Numbered from the stretch's first letter, positions 32,613 through 41,526 are shown. The stretch is DNA of 64,000 bases from DSCS01 sp035391585 (GCA_964574875.1 CAZNOX010000001.1:124001-188000), one strand, 5' to 3'. The notes: generated by a model not told the origin, from the sequence alone. Numbers and translations are program-made.

Positions 32613-35000
32613 TTACCGGATGGGACAGATCCCGGCTTCGCAGGTCTCGTCCCCAAGGTCGATCTCCGTCTCGTTCAACTCATACTTTGCAATGAGTGAA
32701 GGCACCAGGGGTTTCATGGCTTCACTGAGTTTCTCAAACTCCTCTTTGGAGATCTTCTCATATGGAGCCTGCTGATAAAAATGGTCATCCAGGGAAATAA
32801 AAGAGATGGCGACGATATCATCCCAATTCTCCCAGACCCACTCTTCCACAGCCTCCCACTCCTCTTCTCTCACATGGACGGTGATCGACGCATTATGGTC
32901 CACGTAGTTCTGCATGAACATCTTGTAAAGCTCTAGCTGTTCCAGGGCGGTCACATCGTATTTGGTCCGGCCTTCGGGAGATTTCACGGGAAAAGCGAGG
33001 ACATAGTTATTGGGATTGTTGATATCATCTTCCATGGGATATCCCAGTTCACGGCAGACCTTGGCCAGGACATCGGTCTTGCTGATACGGACCCTCCTCA
33101 GGTAGTAGGGGGAATGAGAGTAATGAAGCCCGCTGCTCACTGTGGGGAGCTGAGAAAGCGTCCCTTCGGGCTTTACCGTGGTCACAAGAAGGGGGATGCG
33201 TCCGCTGCATTCGGCTGCTGCCTTTTCAGCGGCTTTATTCGCCGCTTTTCGGGATTCTTTCAGCAGTTTCGCCTGTTCCTCTTTTGACATTCCGGTGGCA
33301 TTGACCATATCCTGCCATCCCGTGATGCTCACTCCCAGAAGACGGTCTCTCTGCTGGTTGTTGTCCCATTCGGGAAGTTCCAGGTAGACAGCACTCATCC
33401 GGTACCCTGCACGGACACTGAGTTCCAGGGCTCTGAGCCACTTCTCACGGTTGAACGAAGACCGTGTCTGGCCGTCTTTCCCTTTTTTCTCCTCCACAAA
33501 AGCCATGACATTGTTTGTGGTCAGGTTGCAGAGTCCCTTGTCAGCCAGCAGGATCTCTGCACAGGGATTCACTCCCTGAAAATCGGAACGGCGCTTCCTG
33601 GCCGCCTGAGCGTTGACAAAACCCGGCTCTCCCGAATACCGGATCTGTTCCATATGCCAGTGCAGCTTGTCACGCTGAGGTTTCTCCTCATAGAAGATGG
33701 AATTGTTGCTCATCTGGCGGTGAAGGATATCCTCATTGGCCATCCATTGCCCGGCATCATTCTGATAATAGAGGTCGTTTTTCGCGGTGATGCATTTCTG
33801 GTCATTGGCGTCGATGAGCCCGAGTTCGGCTGTCCTGCGCACTCCACCGACCACCACACAGGCTCCCATGATATTCATGATATCCATACAATCGATGGGT
33901 TCCAGCCTGGTGACATTGGTGAGAGCCCTGGCTCCCGCTTTTTTGATCACCCCGTCGATCTTCCTGAACATGTCCTGAAGGGCCTTGTATCCGCTGGCGG
34001 TCCCCCCGAAAGTCTTCAGGCGCTCCCCCCTGGGGCGCACGGAATTGTAATCGATGAGGACGGTCTTGCATCGTCTGTATTTATGGGCATACATGAGTTC
34101 GAGCAAAAACTCAAGGGCAGAGACCCATCCTTCTTTGGAGTCGCCCACTTTGATCCGGGCGATCTCGCCGCTCTCCACGAAGGTGAGTGACGTGGTCTCA
34201 TGCCGTTTCTCCTCCGTCTCGGGTAGAAACTGCTCGTGGATGATCTCCAGGTTGGTCCGCACCCGGGGAAGTTTTTCCGCATCACTTTTCAAGACACGGA
34301 AACCCACTCCGGAGCCCACCATGAGAAGATAGAAGGCCTCTGAAAAGGCGCTCATACTGTCGATGACCGTGAAGGCGCAGTTGTAGTTGGCCGTGGGGAA
34401 TTTTTTAGCCACATCCGTCCCTCCCACCCAGAAAGTCCGTCCCGAAAGGAACTGTCTCAGATGAAAGATATTATCGAAAAGCTCCCTGGCCTCTTTCTGG
34501 CTGACCCCTTTGACAAGGCTGCAGTTATACTCCACAGCGCGTGAAACCGTCTCCCACCACTCTTCACGGCGTCCCACCTGATCCAGAAACCGGCTGTAGG
34601 TCCGGTAGTAGACAAAATGACCCAGCGGCCCCATGGGAGAGGGTGTATGTTTATATCGGCTCAGGAACTCCTCGTCAAGAAGCCCGTAGACCTTTTCCTT
34701 TTTCGGAACCAGGTTCCGTTTCAGGGCCCGTGCGCCACGATAGAGGATATACTCTTTGGCCACATCCTTCCTGTCGCTGTCCATGAGAAAATTCTCGACA
34801 ATATCCTGGATCTGCTCAACGGTGATGACAGATTCATAGTTTTTTTCGATAAACTCTGTGACTTTTTTGACCACGCGTTCAGCCAATTCCCGGCAAGCTC
34901 CGTTCAGGGATTTGGCTGAAGCCAGATAGATGGCATTTTCGATCTTTTCAGGCTGAAAAGCCGCCTCTTCCCCGCTTCTCTTCACAACACGGATGTTCAT
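32613..35000 (-). CDS. nrdJ: Adenosylcobalamin-dependent ribonucleoside-triphosphate reductase (class II)
   Basis: Monomeric B12-dependent ribonucleotide reductase, 795 residues, resembling the Lactobacillus leichmannii enzyme. An N-terminal ATP-cone (about 1-90) precedes the catalytic barrel. The barrel contains NYNCAF (redox Cys), GSGVGFRVL, NPCAEILL (radical Cys) and PEGTLSQLP. The C-terminal tail CEAGIC provides the reducing Cys pair. It works with or without oxygen and needs cobalamin. The ATG at 35000 has AAGGAGGGGG upstream. Tandem NrdR-like boxes cover its promoter. No cobalamin riboswitch was found. Confidence 0.94.
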   Translation of the reverse strand: MNIRVVKRSGEEAAFQPEKIENAIYLASAKSLNGACRELAERVVKKVTEFIEKNYESVITVEQIQDIVENFLMDSDRKDVAKEYILYRGARALKRNLVPKKEKVYGLLDEEFLSRYKHTPSPMGPLGHFVYYRTYSRFLDQVGRREEWWETVSRAVEYNCSLVKGVSQKEARELFDNIFHLRQFLSGRTFWVGGTDVAKKFPTANYNCAFTVIDSMSAFSEAFYLLMVGSGVGFRVLKSDAEKLPRVRTNLEIIHEQFLPETEEKRHETTSLTFVESGEIARIKVGDSKEGWVSALEFLLELMYAHKYRRCKTVLIDYNSVRPRGERLKTFGGTASGYKALQDMFRKIDGVIKKAGARALTNVTRLEPIDCMDIMNIMGACVVVGGVRRTAELGLIDANDQKCITAKNDLYYQNDAGQWMANEDILHRQMSNNSIFYEEKPQRDKLHWHMEQIRYSGEPGFVNAQAARKRRSDFQGVNPCAEILLADKGLCNLTTNNVMAFVEEKKGKDGQTRSSFNREKWLRALELSVRAGYRMSAVYLELPEWDNNQQRDRLLGVSITGWQDMVNATGMSKEEQAKLLKESRKAANKAAEKAAAECSGRIPLLVTTVKPEGTLSQLPTVSSGLHYSHSPYYLRRVRISKTDVLAKVCRELGYPMEDDINNPNNYVLAFPVKSPEGRTKYDVTALEQLELYKMFMQNYVDHNASITVHVREEEWEAVEEWVWENWDDIVAISFISLDDHFYQQAPYEKISKEEFEKLSEAMKPLVPSLIAKYELNETEIDLGDETCEAGICPIR

Positions 35001-35014
35001 GGCATCCCCCTCCT

Positions 35015-35062
35015 TCGATATATATTGTATGATAACGAGTTCCTTCATACAATATATGGATA
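35015..35062 (-). promoter_or_regulatory. nrdJ promoter overlapped by two NrdR-like boxes
   Basis: Minus-strand promoter: TTGTAT (35052-35047), a 17-nt spacer and TACAAT (35029-35024). Two boxes at 35015-35030 and 35047-35062 match the NrdR consensus at 12 and 11 of 16 positions by hand count. They form perfect 13-bp inverted arms (35020-35032, 35045-35057). Their centres are 32 bp apart, the spacing known for NrdR boxes. Repression by NrdR is inferred. Confidence 0.72.
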
Positions 35063-35126
35063 TTCAGCCTCACTTTCAAGGAAAAAGTTGCTTTTTTTCA
35101 AAAAGAGGATTGAAGGCGGATGACCT

Positions 35127-37751
35127 TTACGGGATATTGTCCTGAATGAGGGTGAAGAGGTTTTTTAAATCGACAGGTTTCTGGAGAAATCCCACAGCCC
35201 CCCGCTCGAGTGTGCGGCTGATGCGCTCGTCTTTTCTGAATCCCGAAGCCAGAATGACTTTCACGTCAGGATTCATCTTTTTCATCTTGAGAAACGCTTC
35301 TTCTCCCGAAAGCCTGGGCATGAGCATATCCATGATCACAAGTTTGATCTGCGCCCGTTCTTTCTGATAGAGCCTCACCGCCTCTTCTCCGTCGGAAGCC
35401 GTAAAGACCAGGAACCCGTGGAGCTCGATGATCTCTTTGAGAGTTTCCCGGATGATGGTCTCATCATCCACAAGGAGGATCCCCTCACCATGTCCGGCGA
35501 CTCTCTCCGCCTCTTCCGGCGGCAGGGCTGTCCTGACATCGGGATGGTCCAGAAGGAGCGGGAGATAGAGGATAAAACGGGATCCCTTCCCTTTTTGAGA
35601 TTCCACGGAAAGGAACCCGTTATGTCTCTTCACAATACTGTCAGCCATGGCCAGCCCCAGGCCCGTTCCCTGATAACGCTGTTTTGTGGTGAAAAAGGGT
35701 TCGAAGATGTGCTCCGCTGTCTCCGGATCCATCCCTACGCCTGTATCTTCCACAGAGATCAGCGCCATGGGTTCCCCCTCTCTCCGTCCCTGCCTGGCGG
35801 CTTCTTCGCCATGCAGATGCACGGGTTCAGCTGTGAGTGTCAGGACTCCTCCCGGGGTCTCATTCTTCTCACGCATGATCGTCATGGCGTGTGAGGCATT
35901 GATACAGAGATTCAACAGGACCTGTTCAAGCTGCGTCTTGTCCCCTTCGATGATCACAGGGCCGGGATAAAGATCGGTATGGAAGGTGATGCTTTTATCC
36001 AGAGTGTTTTCACAGATCCTCACCACATTATGGAGAACGTCACTGAAATCCAGCTTCTCCTTGACAGGCTCCTTCTGCTGGGAGAGGGTCAGGAGCTCCT
36101 GGACGATGGACGAGGCCCGTTCAATGGCATTTTCGATGGTCTGGATATACTTGCGGATCTCCTTCTCATCCATGGGGATATCGTTTTCCCTTTTGAGTTT
36201 CATGATGGAAAGGGTTCCGGCGATCCCCCCGAGGACATTATTGAAATCATGGGCCAGGCCTCCGGCCAGCTCCCCCAGGATCTCGATCTTCTGAATATTC
36301 TGGATCTGTTTGTCTTTTTCCTTCAACTCCGTGATATCCGTCACAAAACCTTCGATGAACAGGGGACTGGGGCCTTTATAGATGGGACGCCCTTTTTCCC
36401 AGAGCCATCTGATGCTGCCGTCTTTATGATAGATGCGGTAGACCAGTTCAAATGTGTTGTCCCTGGTCATGGAATCCCGGATCTGTTTATAGACCATAAG
36501 GCGGTCCTCTTCATGGATCAGATCGCCATACGCCTTGACCTTGTTCAGAAGCAGTTCATCAGCGTCATACCCTGTCAGCTCCCGGACGCCGTCGCTTAAA
36601 AAGACCATAGTCCAGTTTTCATCGTTGACACAGCGATAGGCCATGCCGGGAAGATTGGACAGGAGTGTGGACAGCATCCGTTCATTTTCGATGAGTGCAG
36701 CTTCCCTGCTGAGGACAGCATCCACCATGGTGGCAAAACTGTCTCTCAATTCATCGATCTCGGTATAAGAATCAGCCACTCTCACCTGACGGTACTCCCC
36801 TTTTGCTGCATTTTTCGCTGCTGCGCTCAGTTTCATGATGGGCCGGACTGTCCTTTGAACGAAAAGGCTGCCCAGGAGAAAAGCCAGGAGGGTATAGACC
36901 ACAAGCCCGATGAGAAAAGAGGGGAAAGCCCGATAGAGGTCGGCGAAGGCCTCTTTGGTGTCCTGGATAAAAAAGATCGTCCATCCTCCCGGGGCCAGGT
37001 AGGACGCCGAGATGATCTTATCCCCTTCAGATGTGGAGACCACCCGTGTCCTCTGTTCCACAATAAGTTCAGGATGAGAGATCCCCAGTTCGGTGATGTT
37101 GGCCCGTTCCTGGACCACCCGGGTATCGGGATGAGCGATGAGCGTCCCCTTCCGGTCCATGATAAAAGCCATCCCCGTCTTTCCGATGGCCATCTTTGTG
37201 ACGATCTGGTTCAGATAGGCTAAGTCGATGTAAGCGATGAGAGTCCTTTTGCCCATGGGCAGGATCACAGCCACAGAGGGATTTCCTGTCTTCCCGGAGA
37301 TGAATGTATCCGACCATCTCAGCTGCCGGCTAGCTTCATCCTGTATGGTGACATAGGAGTGGCCCGACATGTCGTTTCCCAGCAGGTCCCTGTCAGGAGG
37401 ATAGACCATCTCGATCTTGTTCCTCTCATCGACAACGACGATCTGCTGGAGGATCGGGTCCTTGTCCAGGGTCATCTGCATATACTGTTCTGAGATTCGA
37501 TCTCTCCGCCCGAAGGATGAGTCTTTCTCCCAGAGGTCACGGAGGATCTCCACAGGAGTCAGCATCTCATCCAGATAGCGCTGGATCTCTCCCCGGGCCA
37601 GATTGACGATGAGGATGTTTTTCTCGTAGACATCCCGGCGGATCTTGATCACGATCCCTGAATAGGTGACGATGACAATAAAAAGGATGGAGATGAGGCC
37701 CGCTATCATGAAGTAACGGACCAGGACGTTTTTAAGGCTGTTTTCCTTCAC
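35127..37751 (-). CDS. Hybrid sensor histidine kinase (Cache-HAMP-PAS-HisKA-HATPase-REC)
   Basis: An 874-residue inner-membrane kinase. A membrane segment at 13-35, a periplasmic Cache-type sensor (about 40-275), a second membrane segment (278-300), HAMP (300-352), PAS/PAC (355-478), HisKA with H501 in LAHDFNN, the ATPase domain (G1/G2 in VEDTGVGM and GTGLGLAM), and a C-terminal receiver (758-874) with phospho-acceptor D808. No HPt or output domain, so a separate phosphotransfer partner is expected. The GTG start at 37751 lies inside the upstream binding-protein gene (20-nt overlap), linking kinase and binding protein. Confidence 0.92.
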   Translation of the reverse strand: MKENSLKNVLVRYFMIAGLISILFIVIVTYSGIVIKIRRDVYEKNILIVNLARGEIQRYLDEMLTPVEILRDLWEKDSSFGRRDRISEQYMQMTLDKDPILQQIVVVDERNKIEMVYPPDRDLLGNDMSGHSYVTIQDEASRQLRWSDTFISGKTGNPSVAVILPMGKRTLIAYIDLAYLNQIVTKMAIGKTGMAFIMDRKGTLIAHPDTRVVQERANITELGISHPELIVEQRTRVVSTSEGDKIISASYLAPGGWTIFFIQDTKEAFADLYRAFPSFLIGLVVYTLLAFLLGSLFVQRTVRPIMKLSAAAKNAAKGEYRQVRVADSYTEIDELRDSFATMVDAVLSREAALIENERMLSTLLSNLPGMAYRCVNDENWTMVFLSDGVRELTGYDADELLLNKVKAYGDLIHEEDRLMVYKQIRDSMTRDNTFELVYRIYHKDGSIRWLWEKGRPIYKGPSPLFIEGFVTDITELKEKDKQIQNIQKIEILGELAGGLAHDFNNVLGGIAGTLSIMKLKRENDIPMDEKEIRKYIQTIENAIERASSIVQELLTLSQQKEPVKEKLDFSDVLHNVVRICENTLDKSITFHTDLYPGPVIIEGDKTQLEQVLLNLCINASHAMTIMREKNETPGGVLTLTAEPVHLHGEEAARQGRREGEPMALISVEDTGVGMDPETAEHIFEPFFTTKQRYQGTGLGLAMADSIVKRHNGFLSVESQKGKGSRFILYLPLLLDHPDVRTALPPEEAERVAGHGEGILLVDDETIIRETLKEIIELHGFLVFTASDGEEAVRLYQKERAQIKLVIMDMLMPRLSGEEAFLKMKKMNPDVKVILASGFRKDERISRTLERGAVGFLQKPVDLKNLFTLIQDNIP

Positions 37752-38877
37752 TCTTCAAGGCTCCGATCGTCACAAAGGTCCCGTTTTTGACGACCACAAG
37801 TTTCTTTTCAGGAGAGGCATTGTAAAGAGGGTCTCCCTGAGGGGAAAAGGAGATGGTCCCCTGAAGCCCCTGAAAATCCTTTATCCGGACGATAGTCTCT
37901 TTAAGATGCTTCACATCAGAGTCGTCTGACAGGGCCTGCTGGAGCACCAGAAGAGCTTCGAATGCGCTGTGTGCAGCATAATCCGGACTTGAACGGTATC
38001 GCTCCTTGTAAAGTTCTCTGAACTTCAGATAAGCGGGATCAGTGTTGTCTTCGTCATAGTGCTGAAAAAAAATGACCCCTTCCCCTGATGTCCCTGCGTG
38101 GTAGATGAACTCCTTTGTCTTGGCCCAGATACAGGAGATGACAGGAAGATCCATCTTCATTTTTTCCATCTGCTGACAGATCAATGCGGCATCCAGCCCG
38201 TTGACGATGAGGACCACACAGTCCGGCTCTTCGATTTCCAGCCCTCTGACCATGCTGTAATAGGAGACCTCATCACGGCTGTCGAATTTCATGGGGATCA
38301 GTGTGACTTCATGGTAGGATGTCAGGTCTTGCCGAAAGCTTTCATACCAGTTCAGCGTGTAACTGCTGTTGGACAGGTCGATAAAGGCCGCGATCCGTTT
38401 GGGTTTGATGCTTCTCATGATATAAGCGGCAATATTACGCGTCTCATAACTGTTGGGAGGCTGGATACGGAAGAACCAGTCATCGACTCCGGTCAAAGCA
38501 TCTGTGGTCGCCGAAGGGCTCATGAGCAGGATCTTTCTCTTCTCCGCTTCTTCCACGGCTGCCATGGCTGCTGTGCTGGTGAGAGGGCCGATTATGGCCG
38601 CGGCCCCTTCTGAACTCAGGTCTTTTACCGCCTGGACTGTCCTGTGGGGATCCATGCCGTTGTCTTTGATGATGATTTTGATCTCATGCCCGTCGATTCC
38701 TCCCCGTGAATTCAGAACATCCCGGGCCAGAAGAATCCCGTTTTTTGCAGAGAGGCCGAGGTCCGAACCTTTCCCGGTGACACATCCGATGAATCCGATT
38801 CTCACCGGCTGTTTCTGACAGGCTGCAGTAAGAAGGATGATGACGATCAGTAACAGCTTTTGTGCTTTCGTTCCCAT
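37732..38877 (-). CDS. Periplasmic amino-acid-type binding lipoprotein (Peripla_BP_6)
   Basis: A 381-residue lipoprotein with a lipobox LTAAC near residue 20, then a two-lobed type I periplasmic binding fold. Family blocks: RIGFIGCVTGKGSDLG, NSRGGIDG, IGPLTSTAAMA and DYAAHSAFEA. Relatives feed branched-chain amino-acid or amide ABC transporters, but no permease or ATPase is nearby. Instead the gene overlaps a hybrid kinase by 20 nt. It may be a ligand-binding sensor subunit. The ATG at 38877 has GGAGG upstream. Confidence 0.87.
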   Translation of the reverse strand: MGTKAQKLLLIVIILLTAACQKQPVRIGFIGCVTGKGSDLGLSAKNGILLARDVLNSRGGIDGHEIKIIIKDNGMDPHRTVQAVKDLSSEGAAAIIGPLTSTAAMAAVEEAEKRKILLMSPSATTDALTGVDDWFFRIQPPNSYETRNIAAYIMRSIKPKRIAAFIDLSNSSYTLNWYESFRQDLTSYHEVTLIPMKFDSRDEVSYYSMVRGLEIEEPDCVVLIVNGLDAALICQQMEKMKMDLPVISCIWAKTKEFIYHAGTSGEGVIFFQHYDEDNTDPAYLKFRELYKERYRSSPDYAAHSAFEALLVLQQALSDDSDVKHLKETIVRIKDFQGLQGTISFSPQGDPLYNASPEKKLVVVKNGTFVTIGALKSEGKQP

Positions 38878-38893
38878 GGAAACCTCCAAGCTA

Positions 38894-38922
38894 AGTTTAC
38901 CATGAGTTGTCACTGCTGACAA
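38894..38922 (-). promoter_or_regulatory. Promoter of the binding protein-kinase operon
   Basis: TTGTCA (38922-38917), a 17-nt spacer and TAAACT (38899-38894) on the minus strand, just upstream of the GGAGG Shine-Dalgarno and the ATG at 38877. Confidence 0.65.
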
Positions 38923-38925
38923 GAG

Positions 38926-40029
38926 CTATCCTCTGAAGAGGCCTTTCATCTCAGGAGGGACTCTGCAGACGACAATCGCGTTCATTCCTTCATCCCCCTT
39001 CTCCGGCTGACGATAAAGATAAAAAACAAGATGCCCCTCATCCATCCCCACCACCGATAGGATAGAGACATGCTCAAACAAAGGATGAGTCAGGACAAGG
39101 GCCAGCGTTCCCCGGGCCGTATCAAAAACGTAAAGGGTCCCGCGGAAATCCTCCAGGGAGAACCTGTTTCCCTGTCTTCTTATCCGGAGTGAACACTCGG
39201 GAGCAGCCAGGACACCTTTGTGCAGAGCCATGGTCGAGATCACATGATCCCCCGCATTTGAGGTGAACCCCGGGCCGATGGCCCATTTCACAGGGACATA
39301 CTCCTCCCTGTTTTCGACTCTGATCTCTTTAACCGTCTCAAGGTCTTCATTGAAAACCGTGATCCGGTAGGGGGCATTGATGTGTCCCGCGTAAAGAAGA
39401 CCCTCTTTGTCTTTGACAAGAGAAACACCCGAAAAAGGATCCCCGTCCCGGGGAACATCATGATTTCCGTTGGAGACCGTCTTCTCCACAGTCATGGAAC
39501 GGACATCATACTTCCCCACCAGGGTCTCTCTCATCCCGCAATAATAGAGTGTCTCTCCTTCGAGTGTGAAATCAAGTATGGAATCAAGCCCTGACCGGGC
39601 ATCCATTTGAAAACTGTCGGTAAAGGATCCGTCAAGGCTGAACATGTTCAGGCGTTTCATGAAAAAGTCGGGAATCATGATGGTCCTGTCCTGGATCCTC
39701 ACACCCATGGCCTGCAGAAACTCTCCGGGTCCTTTCCCCCTGGGAAAAGTGACCGTATGGGTCCGGCCGGTTTCTGGATGGAAAAAGAAGAGCCTGAAAG
39801 AGTCTTCAAACTCCTGAAGGTAATAGACTTCACCTTCATAGAGGCCCATACACATGACCAGATTACTCCGGACGAAATCCCTCACCTCGAGGCGTGCGAC
39901 CTCTTGAAGAGCAATCGTCTGCACCGAGTCATCCATTCTGGAGACCACGGCCTCCTCTGAACTCCGGGCGCATCCTGAAAGAATGAGAAGAACCAGGGCT
40001 GCTGCCCCTGTCATGATCGAAGATCTCAT
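38926..40029 (-). CDS. 6-bladed beta-propeller lipoprotein (paralogue 1)
   Basis: A 367-residue lipoprotein with lipobox LSGC (about residue 20). The rest is a repeated beta pattern typical of 6-bladed propellers. It carries the RGKGPGEF motif before blade 2, followed by the GVRIQDRTIMIPDFFMKRLN block that is almost repeated in the protein at 46.4-47.5 kb. These propellers are found in outer-membrane and surface lipoproteins of several diderm phyla; the ligand is unknown. The ATG at 40029 has AGGAGGAAG upstream. It follows the phosphoesterase and precedes the binding-protein operon. Confidence 0.8.
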   Translation of the reverse strand: MRSSIMTGAAALVLLILSGCARSSEEAVVSRMDDSVQTIALQEVARLEVRDFVRSNLVMCMGLYEGEVYYLQEFEDSFRLFFFHPETGRTHTVTFPRGKGPGEFLQAMGVRIQDRTIMIPDFFMKRLNMFSLDGSFTDSFQMDARSGLDSILDFTLEGETLYYCGMRETLVGKYDVRSMTVEKTVSNGNHDVPRDGDPFSGVSLVKDKEGLLYAGHINAPYRITVFNEDLETVKEIRVENREEYVPVKWAIGPGFTSNAGDHVISTMALHKGVLAAPECSLRIRRQGNRFSLEDFRGTLYVFDTARGTLALVLTHPLFEHVSILSVVGMDEGHLVFYLYRQPEKGDEGMNAIVVCRVPPEMKGLFRG

Positions 40030-40080
40030 CTTCCTCCTTTTTTTAATTATGACAAAGACAGGAGGAATAAGTTTCACGGA

Positions 40081-40983
40081 TCAGTAAAATTCTTTGATTT
40101 TTTGCAGGGGGAGAGGCCCGCGTATAAGCCTTCGCTCAGCATAAAGCCCTCCGTCATCCCGTGTGGAGACACGCCACAGGACAAGGGAGAGGCGGCCCTT
40201 CTCGATCTCTATTCCGGTGATCCCTGCCCTGTGGACACCGTTGCCGGTATTGAAATAGGCTGTGGGGTCATGACCGGGCTCTGAAAAACGCGTCCTGTGG
40301 GTATGCCCCATGATGATGGCTCTCTTCCGGGACCGGGCCCAGCGGATGATCTTCCGCTCGATGATGCGTCTTTTTTTATATTCCTGGGCCGGGCTTGACG
40401 GGTTGTGAAACCCCATGGTCTGAAGATGGACCCAGAAATAACGGACAAAGAAGCGCCCCACTTTCCAGAGCCTGTCATTGAGCCAGTCCCCCTGATGCCC
40501 ATGGACGAGAAAAAGCTCCGCTTCTCCCCCTTTATAATCCAGCCGGAGTCCTTCATGGGCGTCCAGGCCGGTGAAGAGAGGGAGATACTTCCCGTTATAA
40601 CTGTCGTAGAACCTGTGGAGGAAACGGCGCCGGACCCCTTCGTCTTTTCTTTCCATGTCGTGGTTTCCGAAGATCAGAGACAAGCGTCCATGCTCATGCA
40701 TTTTTATCATGATCTCGAATATCGTCTCATGAGCCTTATAGATATCCCAATAACGCTTGTTTTCCCACAACTCGTCGCCGTCACCCAGCTCGATGTAATG
40801 AAACCGGTGCTTGTCATAGTATTTTAAAGCATACTCAAAGAGATGCCTGTTTTGTGAAAAATCATCATTCTTGTTGTCTCTCCCCCTGTGGAGGTCGGAA
40901 AAGAGGATCACCCTGCTCTTGTCAGTGATGGGGAGAGAAGGAGCTTTTTTGTAGACCTGGTCTAACCGCCCGGCGATGCTCAT
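40081..40983 (-). CDS. Calcineurin-like metallophosphoesterase
   Basis: A 300-residue cytosolic protein with all metal motifs: SDLHRG, GDGDELWE, GNHDMER, HGHQGDW and GHTHRT. The spacing resembles the LpxH/UDP-2,3-diacylglucosamine-hydrolase side of the superfamily but is larger and has a helical insert (about 170-215), so I do not call it LpxH. The ATG at 40983 lies 6 nt after a TATGAT -10 box and has no Shine-Dalgarno. It is divergent from the Cys-rich lipoprotein gene. Confidence 0.85.
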   Translation of the reverse strand: MSIAGRLDQVYKKAPSLPITDKSRVILFSDLHRGRDNKNDDFSQNRHLFEYALKYYDKHRFHYIELGDGDELWENKRYWDIYKAHETIFEIMIKMHEHGRLSLIFGNHDMERKDEGVRRRFLHRFYDSYNGKYLPLFTGLDAHEGLRLDYKGGEAELFLVHGHQGDWLNDRLWKVGRFFVRYFWVHLQTMGFHNPSSPAQEYKKRRIIERKIIRWARSRKRAIIMGHTHRTRFSEPGHDPTAYFNTGNGVHRAGITGIEIEKGRLSLVLWRVSTRDDGGLYAERRLIRGPLPLQKIKEFY

Positions 40984-40989
40984 GATTGT

Positions 40990-41018
40990 ATCATACCCCG
41001 GAAAGCCTCGGAAAACAA
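40990..41018 (-). promoter_or_regulatory. Promoter of the phosphoesterase gene, likely leaderless
   Basis: TTGTTT (41018-41013), a 17-nt spacer and TATGAT (40995-40990), 6 nt before the ATG at 40983. Confidence 0.7.
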
Positions 41019-41042
41019 GAGGTATCTGCTTCGTGAATTGTC

Positions 41043-41071
41043 TTGTCTCGCCTGCTGCTGTGTGATATTCT
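41043..41071 (+). promoter_or_regulatory. Promoter of the Cys-rich lipoprotein gene, likely leaderless
   Basis: TTGTCT (41043-41048), a 17-nt spacer and TATTCT (41066-41071, extended TGA), 6 nt before the ATG at 41078. It overlaps head to head with the phosphoesterase promoter region. Confidence 0.68.
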
Positions 41072-41077
41072 CACAAC

Positions 41078-41518
41078 ATGCGTACCATATCCCTGTTCAT
41101 TTTCAGCCTGCTTCTCTTGTCCTGCTTTGATGCCTCTTCGCAGAAAGAGGGGGATAGCCTCCCTGACCGCATCGCAGGGTCACACCGTATTTCTTCTCCC
41201 CGCATGGGAAAGGGCTTACGGACCCATCTCTGGGTCCCCTTCCAGCTGAACGGACAATACATCAGCTTTGAGTCAGCGCCCCAACTCTCAGTCCAGGTGG
41301 TGGGACTGGGAAAGACGGCAAACGGAGAGCCCTTCCATTTTTCTGTTAAAATTGAGAAGATCAAGAGCGAAAATGACGGATTTTCCCTCACACTTCTCTC
41401 ATCGGAATTCCCGGTGGATTCAGTGGACTATGTGGATGTCAACTATCTGGCCATGACAGACTGTAAAGGGGCCGGATGTGTCTCACAGCCCCCATGCGGA
41501 TCCTGCTGTCTCCAGTAA
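41078..41518 (+). CDS. Small lipoprotein with a Cys-rich C-terminal tail
   Basis: A 146-residue protein with a lipobox LLSC at the end of a short hydrophobic signal, a beta-rich middle (about 50-120) and a tail with six cysteines in its last ~20 residues (CKGAGC, PPCGSCC). I do not recognise the family. The tail could hold a metal cluster or disulfides. The gene is real: a promoter with proper spacing ends 6 nt before the ATG, and no Shine-Dalgarno is present. It is convergent with a propeller lipoprotein, 8 nt apart. Confidence 0.68.
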   Translation: MRTISLFIFSLLLLSCFDASSQKEGDSLPDRIAGSHRISSPRMGKGLRTHLWVPFQLNGQYISFESAPQLSVQVVGLGKTANGEPFHFSVKIEKIKSENDGFSLTLLSSEFPVDSVDYVDVNYLAMTDCKGAGCVSQPPCGSCCLQ

Positions 41519-41526
41519 CGAGTCTC

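Noticed and set aside
35001..35126. Possible cobalamin riboswitch before nrdJ.
   Set aside because: The leader is too short (about 20 nt after the predicted start) and lacks B12-box-like sequence.
40081..40983. Annotation of the phosphoesterase as LpxH.
   Set aside because: Metal motifs agree, but length and insert differ and no lipid A genes are adjacent.
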